Source of the DNA: CAZLKT01 sp964560205
GTDB lineage: Bacteria; Pseudomonadota; Alphaproteobacteria; Holosporales; Holosporaceae
Direction: 5' to 3'
Assembly: GCA_964560205.1 (NCBI GenBank)
Contig: CAZLKT010000003.1
Location: forward strand, 14,438-78,437
DNA: 64,000 nt
This document shows, one piece after another, positions 43,157 through 51,971 of the stretch. A model generated the notes under the pieces. The model had not been told where the DNA came from. It ran no database searches and saw only the letters and a list, made by a program, of their open reading frames with translations. Each line of letters begins with the position of its first letter. Positions within the stretch are counted from its first letter, which is position 1. Position numbers and translations under genes: made by a program.

Positions 43157-45229
43157 TTACAATGCCTGGCGAATGCTAAGCTTCGTGCGCCCTTTGGGAT
43201 CAAGACCAATGAATCGCACAAGAACTTTTTGGCCCACCGACAACTCTTGCTCCACGGACTCCAGACGCTGAACGGAGATTTCACTAATATGCACAAGCCC
43301 ATCCTCTGAAAAACCAAAATTAATAAAGGCACCAAAGGGCATAATTTTTACAACAACCCCATCATACACATCCCCCATAACAGGAGAACCTGTAAGCTTG
43401 TTCACATGATCCACAGCTTTTTTAGAAAGCTCTTTGTTGGGCGCCATAATGGTAACGGTGCCATTTTCCGCCACATCGATTTTGCAAGAATAATCTTCGC
43501 ACAATTGTTTGATATTTTTGCCGCCTGGGCCAATAAGATCGCGAATTTTTTCTTGGGGAATGCGAATGGTTTCCATGGAAGGCGCATAAGGGCTCATGGT
43601 GGCACGTTTTTTATTCACGCCTTGTTGCTCCATGCATTCCAAAATATGCAAACGTCCAACACGGGCTTGCTCCAAGATATGCTCCATAACCTCTGTTGGT
43701 AAAGCAGCAGTTTTAAGATCCATTTGAAGAGCAGTGATGCCTCGTTCTGTGCCGGCAATTTTGCAATCCATGTCCCCAATGGCATCCTCCAATCCTGAAA
43801 GATCCGAAAGAATGCTATAGTTATCCTTCATGTGAACCAACCCCATGGCAATACCCGCCACAGGTCGAGTGAGGGCAATGCCAGCATCCATAAGGGCAAT
43901 GGACCCACCGCATACAGTGGCCATGGAAGAGGACCCATTAGATTCTGTAATATCTGAGAGCACCCTTACCGTATAAGGAAGGTTTTTGGGAAGTACCACT
44001 TTCAGAGCGCGGCACGCAAGCCACCCATGCCCCATTTCTCGTCGCCCAGGCGCTCCTACACGTCCAACTTCCCCTACAGAAAATGGGGGGAAGTTATAGT
44101 GCAACAAAAATCCATCACGATAGCTTCCATTGAGGTTGTCCACAAGCTGTGCATCTTCCTTTCCACCAAGGGTAACACTGACAAGAGCCTGGGTTTCACC
44201 TCGTGTAAAAAGCGCACTTCCATGGGTGCGAGGAAGAAGGGCCGCCTCACAAGCAATGGGGCGAACCTCTTGATACTCTCTCCCATCCAAACGCCTTTTA
44301 TTCTTGATAATGGATGAGCGAACAATATCCCTCCACGTGCTTTTAAAAATGGAAGAAATGGCATGGGATGGGAATTTTTCTTCTTCCAGCTCTGCCATCA
44401 CATGCTTTTTTAAATTTTTCAAATTTTCCTCTCGCAGAGAAGCATTTTTCTCACTGCAGAGAGTGGAAAGCCCAGCCGATGCCAGTTCCTTTACCCGGGC
44501 AAAGCACTCTTCATGGTCATATCCTACTGGCGCCTTCACCCATGTGGGCACATGAACCTTGTCTGCAAAGCTATTCATGAAATGAATCACGGACAAAATT
44601 TCTGTGGTGGCATACTTAAACGCCTCCATCATCACCAATTCGGACAGCTCGTTGGCTTCAGCCTCCACCATGATGACAGCATCCTCAGTAGCTGCAAAAA
44701 CCATATCCAAATCTGTTTTTTGCGTGGGTGCTGGATTTACAAAAAACTCTCCATTTTCATACCCTAACCGCACAGCACCTAAGGTGCCCCGAATGGGAAT
44801 ACCTGACAAACGAAGAGCCGCTGCTGCCCCTATCATGGCAGCTATACTGGGATCCGCAGTGTTATCATAGCTGAGCACCGTGCAACACACCTGCACCTCA
44901 TGGGTAAAATCATGAAAAAACAATGGTCGAAGTCCACGATCAATGAAACGAGATGTCAGCACCTCTCCATCAGAAGGCTTGCTCTCTCTTTTCAAAAAGC
45001 CCCCAGGAATTTTCCCTGCTGCCGAAGCTTTTTCTTGATAATGCACAGAAAGAGGAAGGAAATCCACACCCTCCATGGGCTCCTTCGACGCAGTCACAGT
45101 ACACAAAACCATGGTCTCCTCATAGGCCACCATAACCGCAGCCAAAGCTTGCCGAGCAATCTTTCCTGTTTCCAAAGAAAGCTTCTTATTTCCCCACATC
45201 ATCTCTTGACGATGAACACCACGCTGCAT
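43157..45229 (-). CDS. pnp: Polyribonucleotide nucleotidyltransferase (PNPase)
   Basis: PNPase degrades RNA 3' to 5' using phosphate and is part of RNA turnover complexes. The 690 residues contain two RNase PH domains (about 10-150 and 325-545) with an FLPLSVHYQEK region and MDAGIALTRPVAGIAMGL. The KH motif lies in IPQEKIRDLIGPGGKNIKQL near 560, and the C-terminal S1 domain in GVVVKIMPFGAFINFG. The ATG at 45229 follows an AAGGGAGAGG site. It follows rpsO as in most bacteria. Confidence 0.97.
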   Translation of the reverse strand: MQRGVHRQEMMWGNKKLSLETGKIARQALAAVMVAYEETMVLCTVTASKEPMEGVDFLPLSVHYQEKASAAGKIPGGFLKRESKPSDGEVLTSRFIDRGLRPLFFHDFTHEVQVCCTVLSYDNTADPSIAAMIGAAAALRLSGIPIRGTLGAVRLGYENGEFFVNPAPTQKTDLDMVFAATEDAVIMVEAEANELSELVMMEAFKYATTEILSVIHFMNSFADKVHVPTWVKAPVGYDHEECFARVKELASAGLSTLCSEKNASLREENLKNLKKHVMAELEEEKFPSHAISSIFKSTWRDIVRSSIIKNKRRLDGREYQEVRPIACEAALLPRTHGSALFTRGETQALVSVTLGGKEDAQLVDNLNGSYRDGFLLHYNFPPFSVGEVGRVGAPGRREMGHGWLACRALKVVLPKNLPYTVRVLSDITESNGSSSMATVCGGSIALMDAGIALTRPVAGIAMGLVHMKDNYSILSDLSGLEDAIGDMDCKIAGTERGITALQMDLKTAALPTEVMEHILEQARVGRLHILECMEQQGVNKKRATMSPYAPSMETIRIPQEKIRDLIGPGGKNIKQLCEDYSCKIDVAENGTVTIMAPNKELSKKAVDHVNKLTGSPVMGDVYDGVVVKIMPFGAFINFGFSEDGLVHISEISVQRLESVEQELSVGQKVLVRFIGLDPKGRTKLSIRQAL

Positions 45230-45281
45230 ACGACCTCTCCCTTTCCTTTATATGTTTTCTATTCCTTCATAAAGCACATTC

Positions 45282-45575
45282 TTATCGACGCAAGCCCAAG
45301 GCTTTCGTAATGCGAACGTACCCCTCCGCATCTGTTCTTTTCAAATAAGCCAGCAAAGACCTCCGAGTATTCACATGTTTCAAAAGACCAACCTTACAAT
45401 GAAGATCTTTTTTGTGGGTTTTGTTGTGCTCACTGATTCTCTGAATGCGCGATGTCAAAAGCGCAATCTGAACCTCTGGAGAACCAGTATCCCCAGCATT
45501 CCTCTGAAACATGGCGCAAATTTCCTTCGTGCATTGTGGCAACATCACAGTTGGTATGGTAGAAGCCGTTGTCAT
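45282..45575 (-). CDS. rpsO: 30S ribosomal protein S15
   Basis: This 97-residue uS15 binds the central domain of 16S rRNA. The GDTGSPEVQIALLTSRI stretch, then LLKHVNTRRSLLAYLKR, are diagnostic. It is about eight residues longer than most S15 at the N-terminus (MTTASTIPTVM...), but the ATG at 45575 has a GGGAGG site, so this start is retained. Confidence 0.94.
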   Translation of the reverse strand: MTTASTIPTVMLPQCTKEICAMFQRNAGDTGSPEVQIALLTSRIQRISEHNKTHKKDLHCKVGLLKHVNTRRSLLAYLKRTDAEGYVRITKALGLRR

Positions 45576-45603
45576 CTCATTCCTCCCTCTCTTTTATGTG
45601 TCA

Positions 45604-46494
45604 TCAATTATCTACAAAACATCGCGTAGGCCGAAGCTCTCCATGATGAAGGCGCCCAAGAGCCACGAGAACATCGTCCTCATAGCAGGCCACCGTATGT
45701 TCTTCCCCGTTCTCCGTATGCCACGGAAGGATTTGCCCATGATGCAGCTTTTTTCTCTGCTCCTCTGATAAAAAAACTTTCTTCACTGCACCAAGAACCT
45801 CTCCTGAGGACATAATGTAAGTCATTCTTTCTTTATGTTCTATTTTTTTAAAAAAATCCAGGGGGTAGGCCATATTTTCTGTAAATGGACCCACCTGGGT
45901 GCGGCGAAGCACCGTGATATGCCCCTCTGTTCCAAGGGTTTTTGCCATATCTCGCCCCAAACTACGCACGTATGTCCCAGAACCACATGTCACAGAAAAA
46001 CAGGCTCGCTCTGGATGTACCTCTAAAAGTTCCAGAGCATGAATGTGGGTCCTACGAGGAGATATGGAAAAGATCTCTCCTCGTCGAGCCCTTTTGTAGG
46101 CTGGAACTCCGGAAATTTTAAGAGCACTGTATACAGGGGGCGTTTGTTGAATCCACCCGAGAAAGGACGGCAAAATTCCTCGAATCTCCTCCTCAGAGGG
46201 GCGAACCGAAGACTCTCCGCAGGGCTCCCCCATGGCATCATCTGTGGTGGTGGACACACCCCACTGCACTGTGAAGGTATATGTTTTAGGGTGCTCCAGC
46301 AAAAAGGGAATAAGAGATGTGGCCTTTCCAAGAGCAATGGGCAAAATACCTGTTGCCATGGGATCCAGTGTGCCACCATGCCCTGCCTTCACAAGAAAAC
46401 AACGCTTCACTCCATGGGTAATAAAGGCAGAAGAGACATCACGATCTTTGTCTACAATAACCCACCCACATGGAGCACTCTGGGACAACATCAT
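45604..46494 (-). CDS. truB: tRNA pseudouridine(55) synthase
   Basis: TruB makes pseudouridine 55 in the T-loop of tRNAs. The 296-residue protein has the catalytic aspartate in GHGGTLDPMATGILPIALG near 40, the KTYTFTVQWG strand, and the TPPVYSALKISG region near 123. The C-terminal PUA-like domain is about residues 225-290. The ATG at 46494 overlaps the rbfA stop (ATGA). Confidence 0.94.
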   Translation of the reverse strand: MMLSQSAPCGWVIVDKDRDVSSAFITHGVKRCFLVKAGHGGTLDPMATGILPIALGKATSLIPFLLEHPKTYTFTVQWGVSTTTDDAMGEPCGESSVRPSEEEIRGILPSFLGWIQQTPPVYSALKISGVPAYKRARRGEIFSISPRRTHIHALELLEVHPERACFSVTCGSGTYVRSLGRDMAKTLGTEGHITVLRRTQVGPFTENMAYPLDFFKKIEHKERMTYIMSSGEVLGAVKKVFLSEEQRKKLHHGQILPWHTENGEEHTVACYEDDVLVALGRLHHGELRPTRCFVDN

Positions 46495-46919
46495 GAATTC
46501 AGGTGGTCAGAGAGATGAGATCTCATTTCACTATCCTGTTGATAAAGAAGTGAAATTTCTTCATCAATGCGAAAAAAGATATGGGGAATATATCGAAGAG
46601 AGAGAGCAGAAGAAAGCTCACGGCGAAGCTGGGGCGCCACCTGATCCTGGAGAGTCTTCATAATATCTCGTATTTCCTGGGGTGATGGCTTGTGCTCTAA
46701 GGTGTCAAAAGAGGGGGGATGCAACAGCACCGTGGCCCTCCGCAAATCAGGGCTCATGAAAACATGCAAAATGGTCAAACGCACTTTATGGAGAGCTGGG
46801 ATCCACTGCACCAAAGATGGCAAAAGCCCCGCCACGGCCCCACGCACTTCCCCACCTACACGCTCTTGCCGTTGGTTTTTCTGCTTTTTTTTCATAAAAG
46901 AGAGGTCGTCCATCATCAT
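46491..46919 (-). CDS. rbfA: Ribosome-binding factor A
   Basis: RbfA assists late 30S maturation and cold adaptation. The 142-residue protein has the KH-like fold signature: QRQERVGGEVRGAVAGLL at the N-terminus, SPDLRRATVLLHP, and LRYIPHIFFRIDEEI near the end. ATG repeats at 46919-46911 follow CAGAGG, and I use the first; a GTG four codons upstream is less likely. It starts the rbfA-truB-rpsO-pnp operon. The usual upstream genes nusA and infB are not here. Confidence 0.9.
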   Translation of the reverse strand: MMMDDLSFMKKKQKNQRQERVGGEVRGAVAGLLPSLVQWIPALHKVRLTILHVFMSPDLRRATVLLHPPSFDTLEHKPSPQEIRDIMKTLQDQVAPQLRRELSSALSLRYIPHIFFRIDEEISLLYQQDSEMRSHLSDHLNS

Positions 46920-47054
46920 TACCTCTGGCACAAAACTCTACTGCCACCATTGTACCGCTTTTTTCCTTTCCACAAAAGAGCATGTCATGGGTCATCGCCC
47001 TGCTCTCTTCCACAAAAATTTTTTGAACAGTGGGGGTTTTTCGTGAAATAAGCG

Positions 47055-47083
47055 TTGATTCTTTCTTAACTTTGAGATAGAAT
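47055..47083 (+). promoter_or_regulatory. Promoter for rpsT
   Basis: TTGATT and TAGAAT are separated by 17 bases and end 36 bases before the rpsT start codon. Confidence 0.6.
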
Positions 47084-47119
47084 CCCTCTCAGTGGTCCAA
47101 AGAACAAAGAGAAGATTAT

Positions 47120-47401
47120 ATGCCGTGGCATGCGTCTCCTAAGAAAAGTCTCCGCCAAGATGCCCGTCGTCGTGCGGTTCGGAAAAACAGGATGGGATTG
47201 GTGAGAGCGGCCGTGAAAAAGGCTCGCATCGCTTTGGAATCTCCCGAAAACTTTTCTAGCAATGGCGTATCTCTGGTTCAAAATGCTCAAAGTGCTTTGG
47301 CAAAGGCTGCATCTCGCGGTGTTCTGCATAAAAAAACAGCTGCTCGACGCATTGGACGACTGATGAAAAAATCTGGTAAGTTGCTTCAGAGTTCTCCGTA
47401 A
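47120..47401 (+). CDS. rpsT: 30S ribosomal protein S20
   Basis: This 93-residue bS20 is all helical and basic. The family's MANxxSAxKRxR start is replaced by MPWHASPKKSLRQDARRRAV, with the VKKARIALE and LAKAASRGVLHKKTAARRIGRL segments intact. It lies directly upstream of dnaA, a neighbourhood seen in many Alphaproteobacteria. Confidence 0.92.
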   Translation: MPWHASPKKSLRQDARRRAVRKNRMGLVRAAVKKARIALESPENFSSNGVSLVQNAQSALAKAASRGVLHKKTAARRIGRLMKKSGKLLQSSP

Positions 47402-47429
47402 ATCATCTCCTTACAGTTTTATCTTTCAA

Positions 47430-47448
47430 GATCCACCCGGTGGATTTT
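47430..47448 (+). terminator. Small hairpin between rpsT and dnaA
   Basis: GATCCAC pairs with GTGGATT (one G-T) over a 3-base loop, followed by TT. It could end rpsT transcription, but the T-run is minimal. Confidence 0.35.
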
Positions 47449-47478
47449 CCGGTTACGTGATACAACACTTTTTCATAC

Positions 47479-48894
47479 ATGGGGAAAGAGATGGCCTCTT
47501 CTACGCATTATTCCACTGTCGTTCCCAAAACCACGTTTATAGAAGAACCATGGCGTGGAGCCATTCGGCGACGCTGGGGAGAGGGTATTTATAAAGATTG
47601 GTTCCAAACCTTGCGGTTTCTTCGCATTGATGATGTCTCTGCTTTTTTCTCCGTGCATTCCCACTTTATTCGAGATTGGATAGAAACTCATTATATGGAA
47701 GGCCTGCGCACCATACTTTTAGCAGAATTCTCCGAGTGTGGGCATATTGTTCTGGAGGTGGATCCTCTTAGCGGCGCCGAAGTCTCCTCGTCGTCCCCTG
47801 CATCTTTGTCAGAATCTTCTCCTGTTGGTACCCTTTTTTCGAAAGAACACGATGTGGAGAATATTCCCACAATTCCTCTCAACCCCGACATGACCTTTGA
47901 GACGTTCATGGTAGGAAAGCCCAACGAGTTTGCCTATGCTGCGGCTCAGAGAGTGGCAGAATCATCCGAAAGTATTTACAACCCTCTTTTCATCTACGGG
48001 CCTGTGGGCCATGGGAAAACGCATTTGCTTCATGCCATTGCTCATCAGCTTCTCCAACGCTCTCAAGGCACAAAAAACGTCATGTACATTTCTGCAGAGA
48101 AGTTCATGTACTATTTCATTAAGTCCCTCCGATACAAAAACGTTATGGCTTTTAAAGAACGTTTTCGCTCTGTGGATATTCTTCTCATTGATGACGTCCA
48201 ATTCATAAGTGGGAAGGAATCCACCCAGGAAGAATTCTTTCATACGTTCAACGCATTGGTGGAGGAAAAGCGCCAGCTGGTGATTTCTGCGGATAAATCT
48301 CCCGCAGATTTAGATGGTCTGCAAGATCGCATGAGATCGCGCCTTGGATGGGGGCTTGTGGCGGACTTACATCCCTCCACCTACGAGCTGCGCCTCATGG
48401 TTTTACAAAATAAAGCAAAAAAACTTTCAGTGTCCTGCCCACCCGATGTGCTGGAATGGCTTGCAGGAAAAATTACCTCCAATATCAGAGAACTGGAAGG
48501 GGCCCTTGTTCGCGTTGCCGCCCATGCCTCCCTCGTGGGAAGAGACATCACCATTCCTATGATATCTGACGTTCTGAAAGATCTCGTGCGGGCACACACA
48601 AAAGAGTTGACCATTGCAGATATCCAGAAAAAAATTGCAGAGTATTACCAGATCCGCGTCTCAGATCTCTCCTCTGCCAAGAGGTCTCGATGTTTTGTCC
48701 GCCCCCGTCACATTGCAATGTTTTTGGCAAAAAATCTGACGCCCCACTCGTTTCCTGTCATTGGAAAAGCCTTTGGTGGACGAGATCACACAACAGTTAT
48801 TCATGCCATCAATACTGTTTCTATTCTGCTGGAACGAGACAAAATCCTGCGAGAAGATGTTGCACTCTTGCGCCAATCTTTAGAAAATGTTTAG
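47479..48894 (+). CDS. dnaA: Chromosomal replication initiator DnaA
   Basis: DnaA binds oriC and opens it with ATP. The 471-residue protein has domain I (about 15-85), a short Ser-rich linker (95-120), an AAA+ domain with GPVGHGKTHLLHA near 173 and LLIDDVQFISGK, and domain IV with the basic helix and signature GGRDHTTVIHA near 435. The linker is short for the family. The chosen ATG lacks a strong ribosome site; a later Met at residue 5 is possible. I see no cluster of DnaA boxes near the gene, so oriC cannot be placed here. Confidence 0.97.
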   Translation: MGKEMASSTHYSTVVPKTTFIEEPWRGAIRRRWGEGIYKDWFQTLRFLRIDDVSAFFSVHSHFIRDWIETHYMEGLRTILLAEFSECGHIVLEVDPLSGAEVSSSSPASLSESSPVGTLFSKEHDVENIPTIPLNPDMTFETFMVGKPNEFAYAAAQRVAESSESIYNPLFIYGPVGHGKTHLLHAIAHQLLQRSQGTKNVMYISAEKFMYYFIKSLRYKNVMAFKERFRSVDILLIDDVQFISGKESTQEEFFHTFNALVEEKRQLVISADKSPADLDGLQDRMRSRLGWGLVADLHPSTYELRLMVLQNKAKKLSVSCPPDVLEWLAGKITSNIRELEGALVRVAAHASLVGRDITIPMISDVLKDLVRAHTKELTIADIQKKIAEYYQIRVSDLSSAKRSRCFVRPRHIAMFLAKNLTPHSFPVIGKAFGGRDHTTVIHAINTVSILLERDKILREDVALLRQSLENV

Positions 48895-48941
48895 AATTCA
48901 ACACAGTGTTTCACAACTTTTAGGTAGTACCCCAGGTGACA

Positions 48942-50057
48942 ATGCATAACACAATGAAAGTTACCATTAAACGACAAGCTTTCTTAGAGGCATTAGCCCA
49001 TCAGCAAAACCTCATCGAACGACGCAGCACAAGCCCCATCCTGACCCATGTCCTTCTGGAATCTGATGGAGAGAAACTTTTCTTAAAAGGCACCGACCTC
49101 GAAATGAGTGTCGTGGAAAGCATTGCATGTGAAACAGCAGAACCCGGAAGCATCACCGTTTCTGTGCACACGTTATACGACATTATCCGAAAATTTTCGG
49201 GCATGGAGGATATTCACCTGTCTCAGAAAAATGACATGTTAAGCATCAAAAGTGGGCGAGCAGACTTCTCTTTGCCCACCCTGCCCCCAGAAGAGTTTCC
49301 TGCCATTCACCCGGAGGACCTTCCTCACAAAATCATGCTTCCCGCTCAGACCTTCAAAGATCTTGTGGACAGAACCCGTTTTGCCATGTCCTCCGAAGAG
49401 GCTCGACAATCTCTGAATAGTATGTGCTTTCATGTGGAAGGACAACAATGGAGGGCCGTTGCAACTGATGCTCATCGACTTGCCATGTCCTGGATTCTTT
49501 TTTCTGCTGAAGAACAAAGAGACTTTCCCACCATACTTGTGGGACGAAAGGCTATTCAGGAAATAAATCGACTTTTGGAAAGCTGTCGTGAAGATGTGGA
49601 GATTTCTTTTTCCACCAAGCAGATCATGGTCCGTTTTGCGCACATCACCTTCTCGTCACGTTTATTAGAAGGAAGATTCCCCCATTACTGGGAAGCCATC
49701 CCCAAGGATCACCCCTACTCCATTTCTCTGGAGGTTAAGCCTTTTATGCGCATCATTGATCGCGTAGGCATGATGAGCTCTGAAACACAGAATAAAGTTG
49801 TGCTTCATTTCTCTCCCGGAGAGCTTGTGGTGTCGGCCCAAAGCTCTCAGTATGGCTCTGGCAAAGAAGTCATGGATATCCAGTATGATGGAGCTCCGGT
49901 GGTTTTGGGTTTTAACCCTCGTTATCTTCTCGATATTTGCCAACATATAAAAGGCACATTTTTAAAGCTTATTGTGAAGGATACACTTTCTCCATCGATT
50001 ATTCTGGATACAGACAATGACCATGCATTGTATCTCCTCATGCCAGTGCACTTGTGA
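48942..50057 (+). CDS. dnaN: DNA polymerase III beta subunit (sliding clamp)
   Basis: DnaN is the dimeric ring clamp. The ~371-residue protein has the three-fold repeated domains; QQNLIERRSTSPILTHVLLES near residue 20, ATDAHRLAMSW near 175, and a C-terminal strand ending LLMPVHL are typical. I choose the ATG at 48942, which follows CAGGTG; the family-like start MKVTIKRQ at 48954 has no ribosome site. The gene is 47 bases after dnaA and precedes dnaG. recF, often third, is missing from this position. Confidence 0.96.
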   Translation: MHNTMKVTIKRQAFLEALAHQQNLIERRSTSPILTHVLLESDGEKLFLKGTDLEMSVVESIACETAEPGSITVSVHTLYDIIRKFSGMEDIHLSQKNDMLSIKSGRADFSLPTLPPEEFPAIHPEDLPHKIMLPAQTFKDLVDRTRFAMSSEEARQSLNSMCFHVEGQQWRAVATDAHRLAMSWILFSAEEQRDFPTILVGRKAIQEINRLLESCREDVEISFSTKQIMVRFAHITFSSRLLEGRFPHYWEAIPKDHPYSISLEVKPFMRIIDRVGMMSSETQNKVVLHFSPGELVVSAQSSQYGSGKEVMDIQYDGAPVVLGFNPRYLLDICQHIKGTFLKLIVKDTLSPSIILDTDNDHALYLLMPVHL

Positions 50058-50135
50058 CACCTGAAGTCGATGGTTTCTTTACATATCATAGAATATGTGA
50101 CATAATAGAGGGAATTTCCTCTTGGTAGTGGTATC

Positions 50136-51953
50136 TTGTCCCTCGAGCATTTTGTTTCTCTCCTTCGTCAAAAGCTTTTACTCTCCACCTTCATAGGAAA
50201 ATATGTAAAGCTGGAGAAACGGGGAAGCACCTTCTGGGGACTTTGTCCTTTTCATAAAGAAAAAAGGGCATCCTTTACGCTAAGGGACGATAGGGGTACC
50301 TATCATTGTTTTGGGTGTGGTGCCCATGGAGATGGCTTGGACTTTGTACAGCATTATCACAAAAACAGCTTCTTAGATGCCCTTACCCAGGTGGCAAACC
50401 ATGTGGGCATGGAGGTTCCAGAGCAGATTTTGTCACCATCATCCGGAAAAAAAACCACAGAACAGACATCGCTTTTTTCTGTCATGGAAAAGGCATGCCA
50501 GTGGTTTCAGCAATGCCTTCTCTCCGCAGATGGCAACGAAGCTCGCGGCTATCTCCAAGAGCGTTGCGTTCCCGAGAAGACATGGCATGATTTTCGTGTG
50601 GGCTGGTGGCCTCAGGAGAAAACATTTCGTGCATGGGCCACATCCTCGGGTCTGTCCGATGCGGTACTCCATAAGGTGGGGATTCTCTCCCCCCAAGGGC
50701 ACCCACATATGAGGGAGCGCATTATTTTCCCCATTATGGACCACCAAAAGAAAATTCGTGGCTTTGGTGGACGCATTGTAAAGGATGGACACCCAAAGTA
50801 TATCAATTCACCAGAAACGGAACTTTTTCAGAAAAGTCAGTGCCTGTATGGAAGTCAATTTTTCTCCCAACACCGCGAAAAAGCAGTGGTGGTGGAGGGA
50901 TACTTGGATGTTATGGCCGTACACCCGCACCTTCCTGCTCTTTCTCCGTTGGGAACGGCCATGAGTGAAGATCAGCTCGCCATGGTATGGAAAAAAGTAC
51001 AACACCCCATTATCTGCTTTGATGGAGATGCCGCTGGGCGAAAAGCCGCTTTGCGACTGGCGCAGAAGGCCTTGACTTGCTTACGCCCCGGTCATCATCT
51101 CTCCTTCTGTTTTCTTCCCCATGGCATGGACCCCCAAAGCTGTATCACTAAGGAAGGATGGAACTTTTTTCATGAAAAGCTTCAGGATGCGAAGCCCCTC
51201 GCCCACTTCCTCTGGGACGTGCTTTTTCTCCCAAGAGAAGGCGCCCCTCGCCTTCCAGAGGAGCACGCAGAATATATTGGCCAGTGGAGAGAGTGGGTAG
51301 CCTCCATCCCCCACAAAGATGTACAAAGAGCCTATAACGATTTTTTTTATGAGAAGCGTACAAAAGTTTTTGCACGCACAAAAAAGCACAAAATCTTTGT
51401 GGACAGTGGATCTCCACCACCACCCCCATCCATGTATTTCTACGAAAAAATACTTTTGGGCATGCTTTTGTGGTATCCATCCATGATTATCTCCGTACAG
51501 GAGGAATTAGGACGGTGGATAGAGTCTCCGCAAGAGAGGTCTGTCATAGAAAAACCAATGAAGGTCACCTCTTTCTGGGAAGGGCTTCGACAACATCTTA
51601 TCTCCTGGGCAGAATCATACCCAGAAGAATATATTGCGCTTCCCACAAGAGAAGCTTCCTCGGAGGACTCTGATCCCATAACACACCATCTGCACCTTTT
51701 TCTACAAAAAGCTCTCGGCGAGGAGTGGCGCTCCTCCGTGGGAGATATTTCCACCTTCATTCCTCTTTCTCTTCATCCATCTGCAGCACCTCACCAGGAG
51801 GAGCTTCTTCTATATTGGAGAGAAATATATAACCAATACTGTCGTATAATGCATATACGCCATCACGGGAAAGAATATGTCGAAGCCTCGCCATCAGCGT
51901 CTGTTGCCATGCCATCTTCTTTTCTTTTAAAAAATCTTTCACATTATTCATAA
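50136..51953 (+). CDS. dnaG: DNA primase DnaG (TTG start)
   Basis: DnaG synthesises RNA primers. The protein of ~605 residues has the N-terminal zinc finger (CPFHKEKRASFTL then YHCFGCGAHGD), an RNA-polymerase core with EGYLDVMAVH near 255 and FDGDAAGRKAAL near 297 (TOPRIM), and a divergent C-terminal helicase-interaction part from about 430. The frame contains no ATG or GTG between an upstream in-frame stop at 50106 and the conserved N-terminus; the TTG at 50136 is the only candidate start. This non-ATG start and weak ribosome site predict low translation, usual for primase. Confidence 0.95.
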   Translation: MSLEHFVSLLRQKLLLSTFIGKYVKLEKRGSTFWGLCPFHKEKRASFTLRDDRGTYHCFGCGAHGDGLDFVQHYHKNSFLDALTQVANHVGMEVPEQILSPSSGKKTTEQTSLFSVMEKACQWFQQCLLSADGNEARGYLQERCVPEKTWHDFRVGWWPQEKTFRAWATSSGLSDAVLHKVGILSPQGHPHMRERIIFPIMDHQKKIRGFGGRIVKDGHPKYINSPETELFQKSQCLYGSQFFSQHREKAVVVEGYLDVMAVHPHLPALSPLGTAMSEDQLAMVWKKVQHPIICFDGDAAGRKAALRLAQKALTCLRPGHHLSFCFLPHGMDPQSCITKEGWNFFHEKLQDAKPLAHFLWDVLFLPREGAPRLPEEHAEYIGQWREWVASIPHKDVQRAYNDFFYEKRTKVFARTKKHKIFVDSGSPPPPPSMYFYEKILLGMLLWYPSMIISVQEELGRWIESPQERSVIEKPMKVTSFWEGLRQHLISWAESYPEEYIALPTREASSEDSDPITHHLHLFLQKALGEEWRSSVGDISTFIPLSLHPSAAPHQEELLLYWREIYNQYCRIMHIRHHGKEYVEASPSASVAMPSSFLLKNLSHYS

Positions 51954-51971
51954 TATCCCAGGAGGAAAAAT

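Noticed and set aside
47402..47478. Replication origin next to dnaA
   Set aside because: No cluster of DnaA boxes or AT-rich unwinding element was seen in the 77-bp gap or after dnaN.
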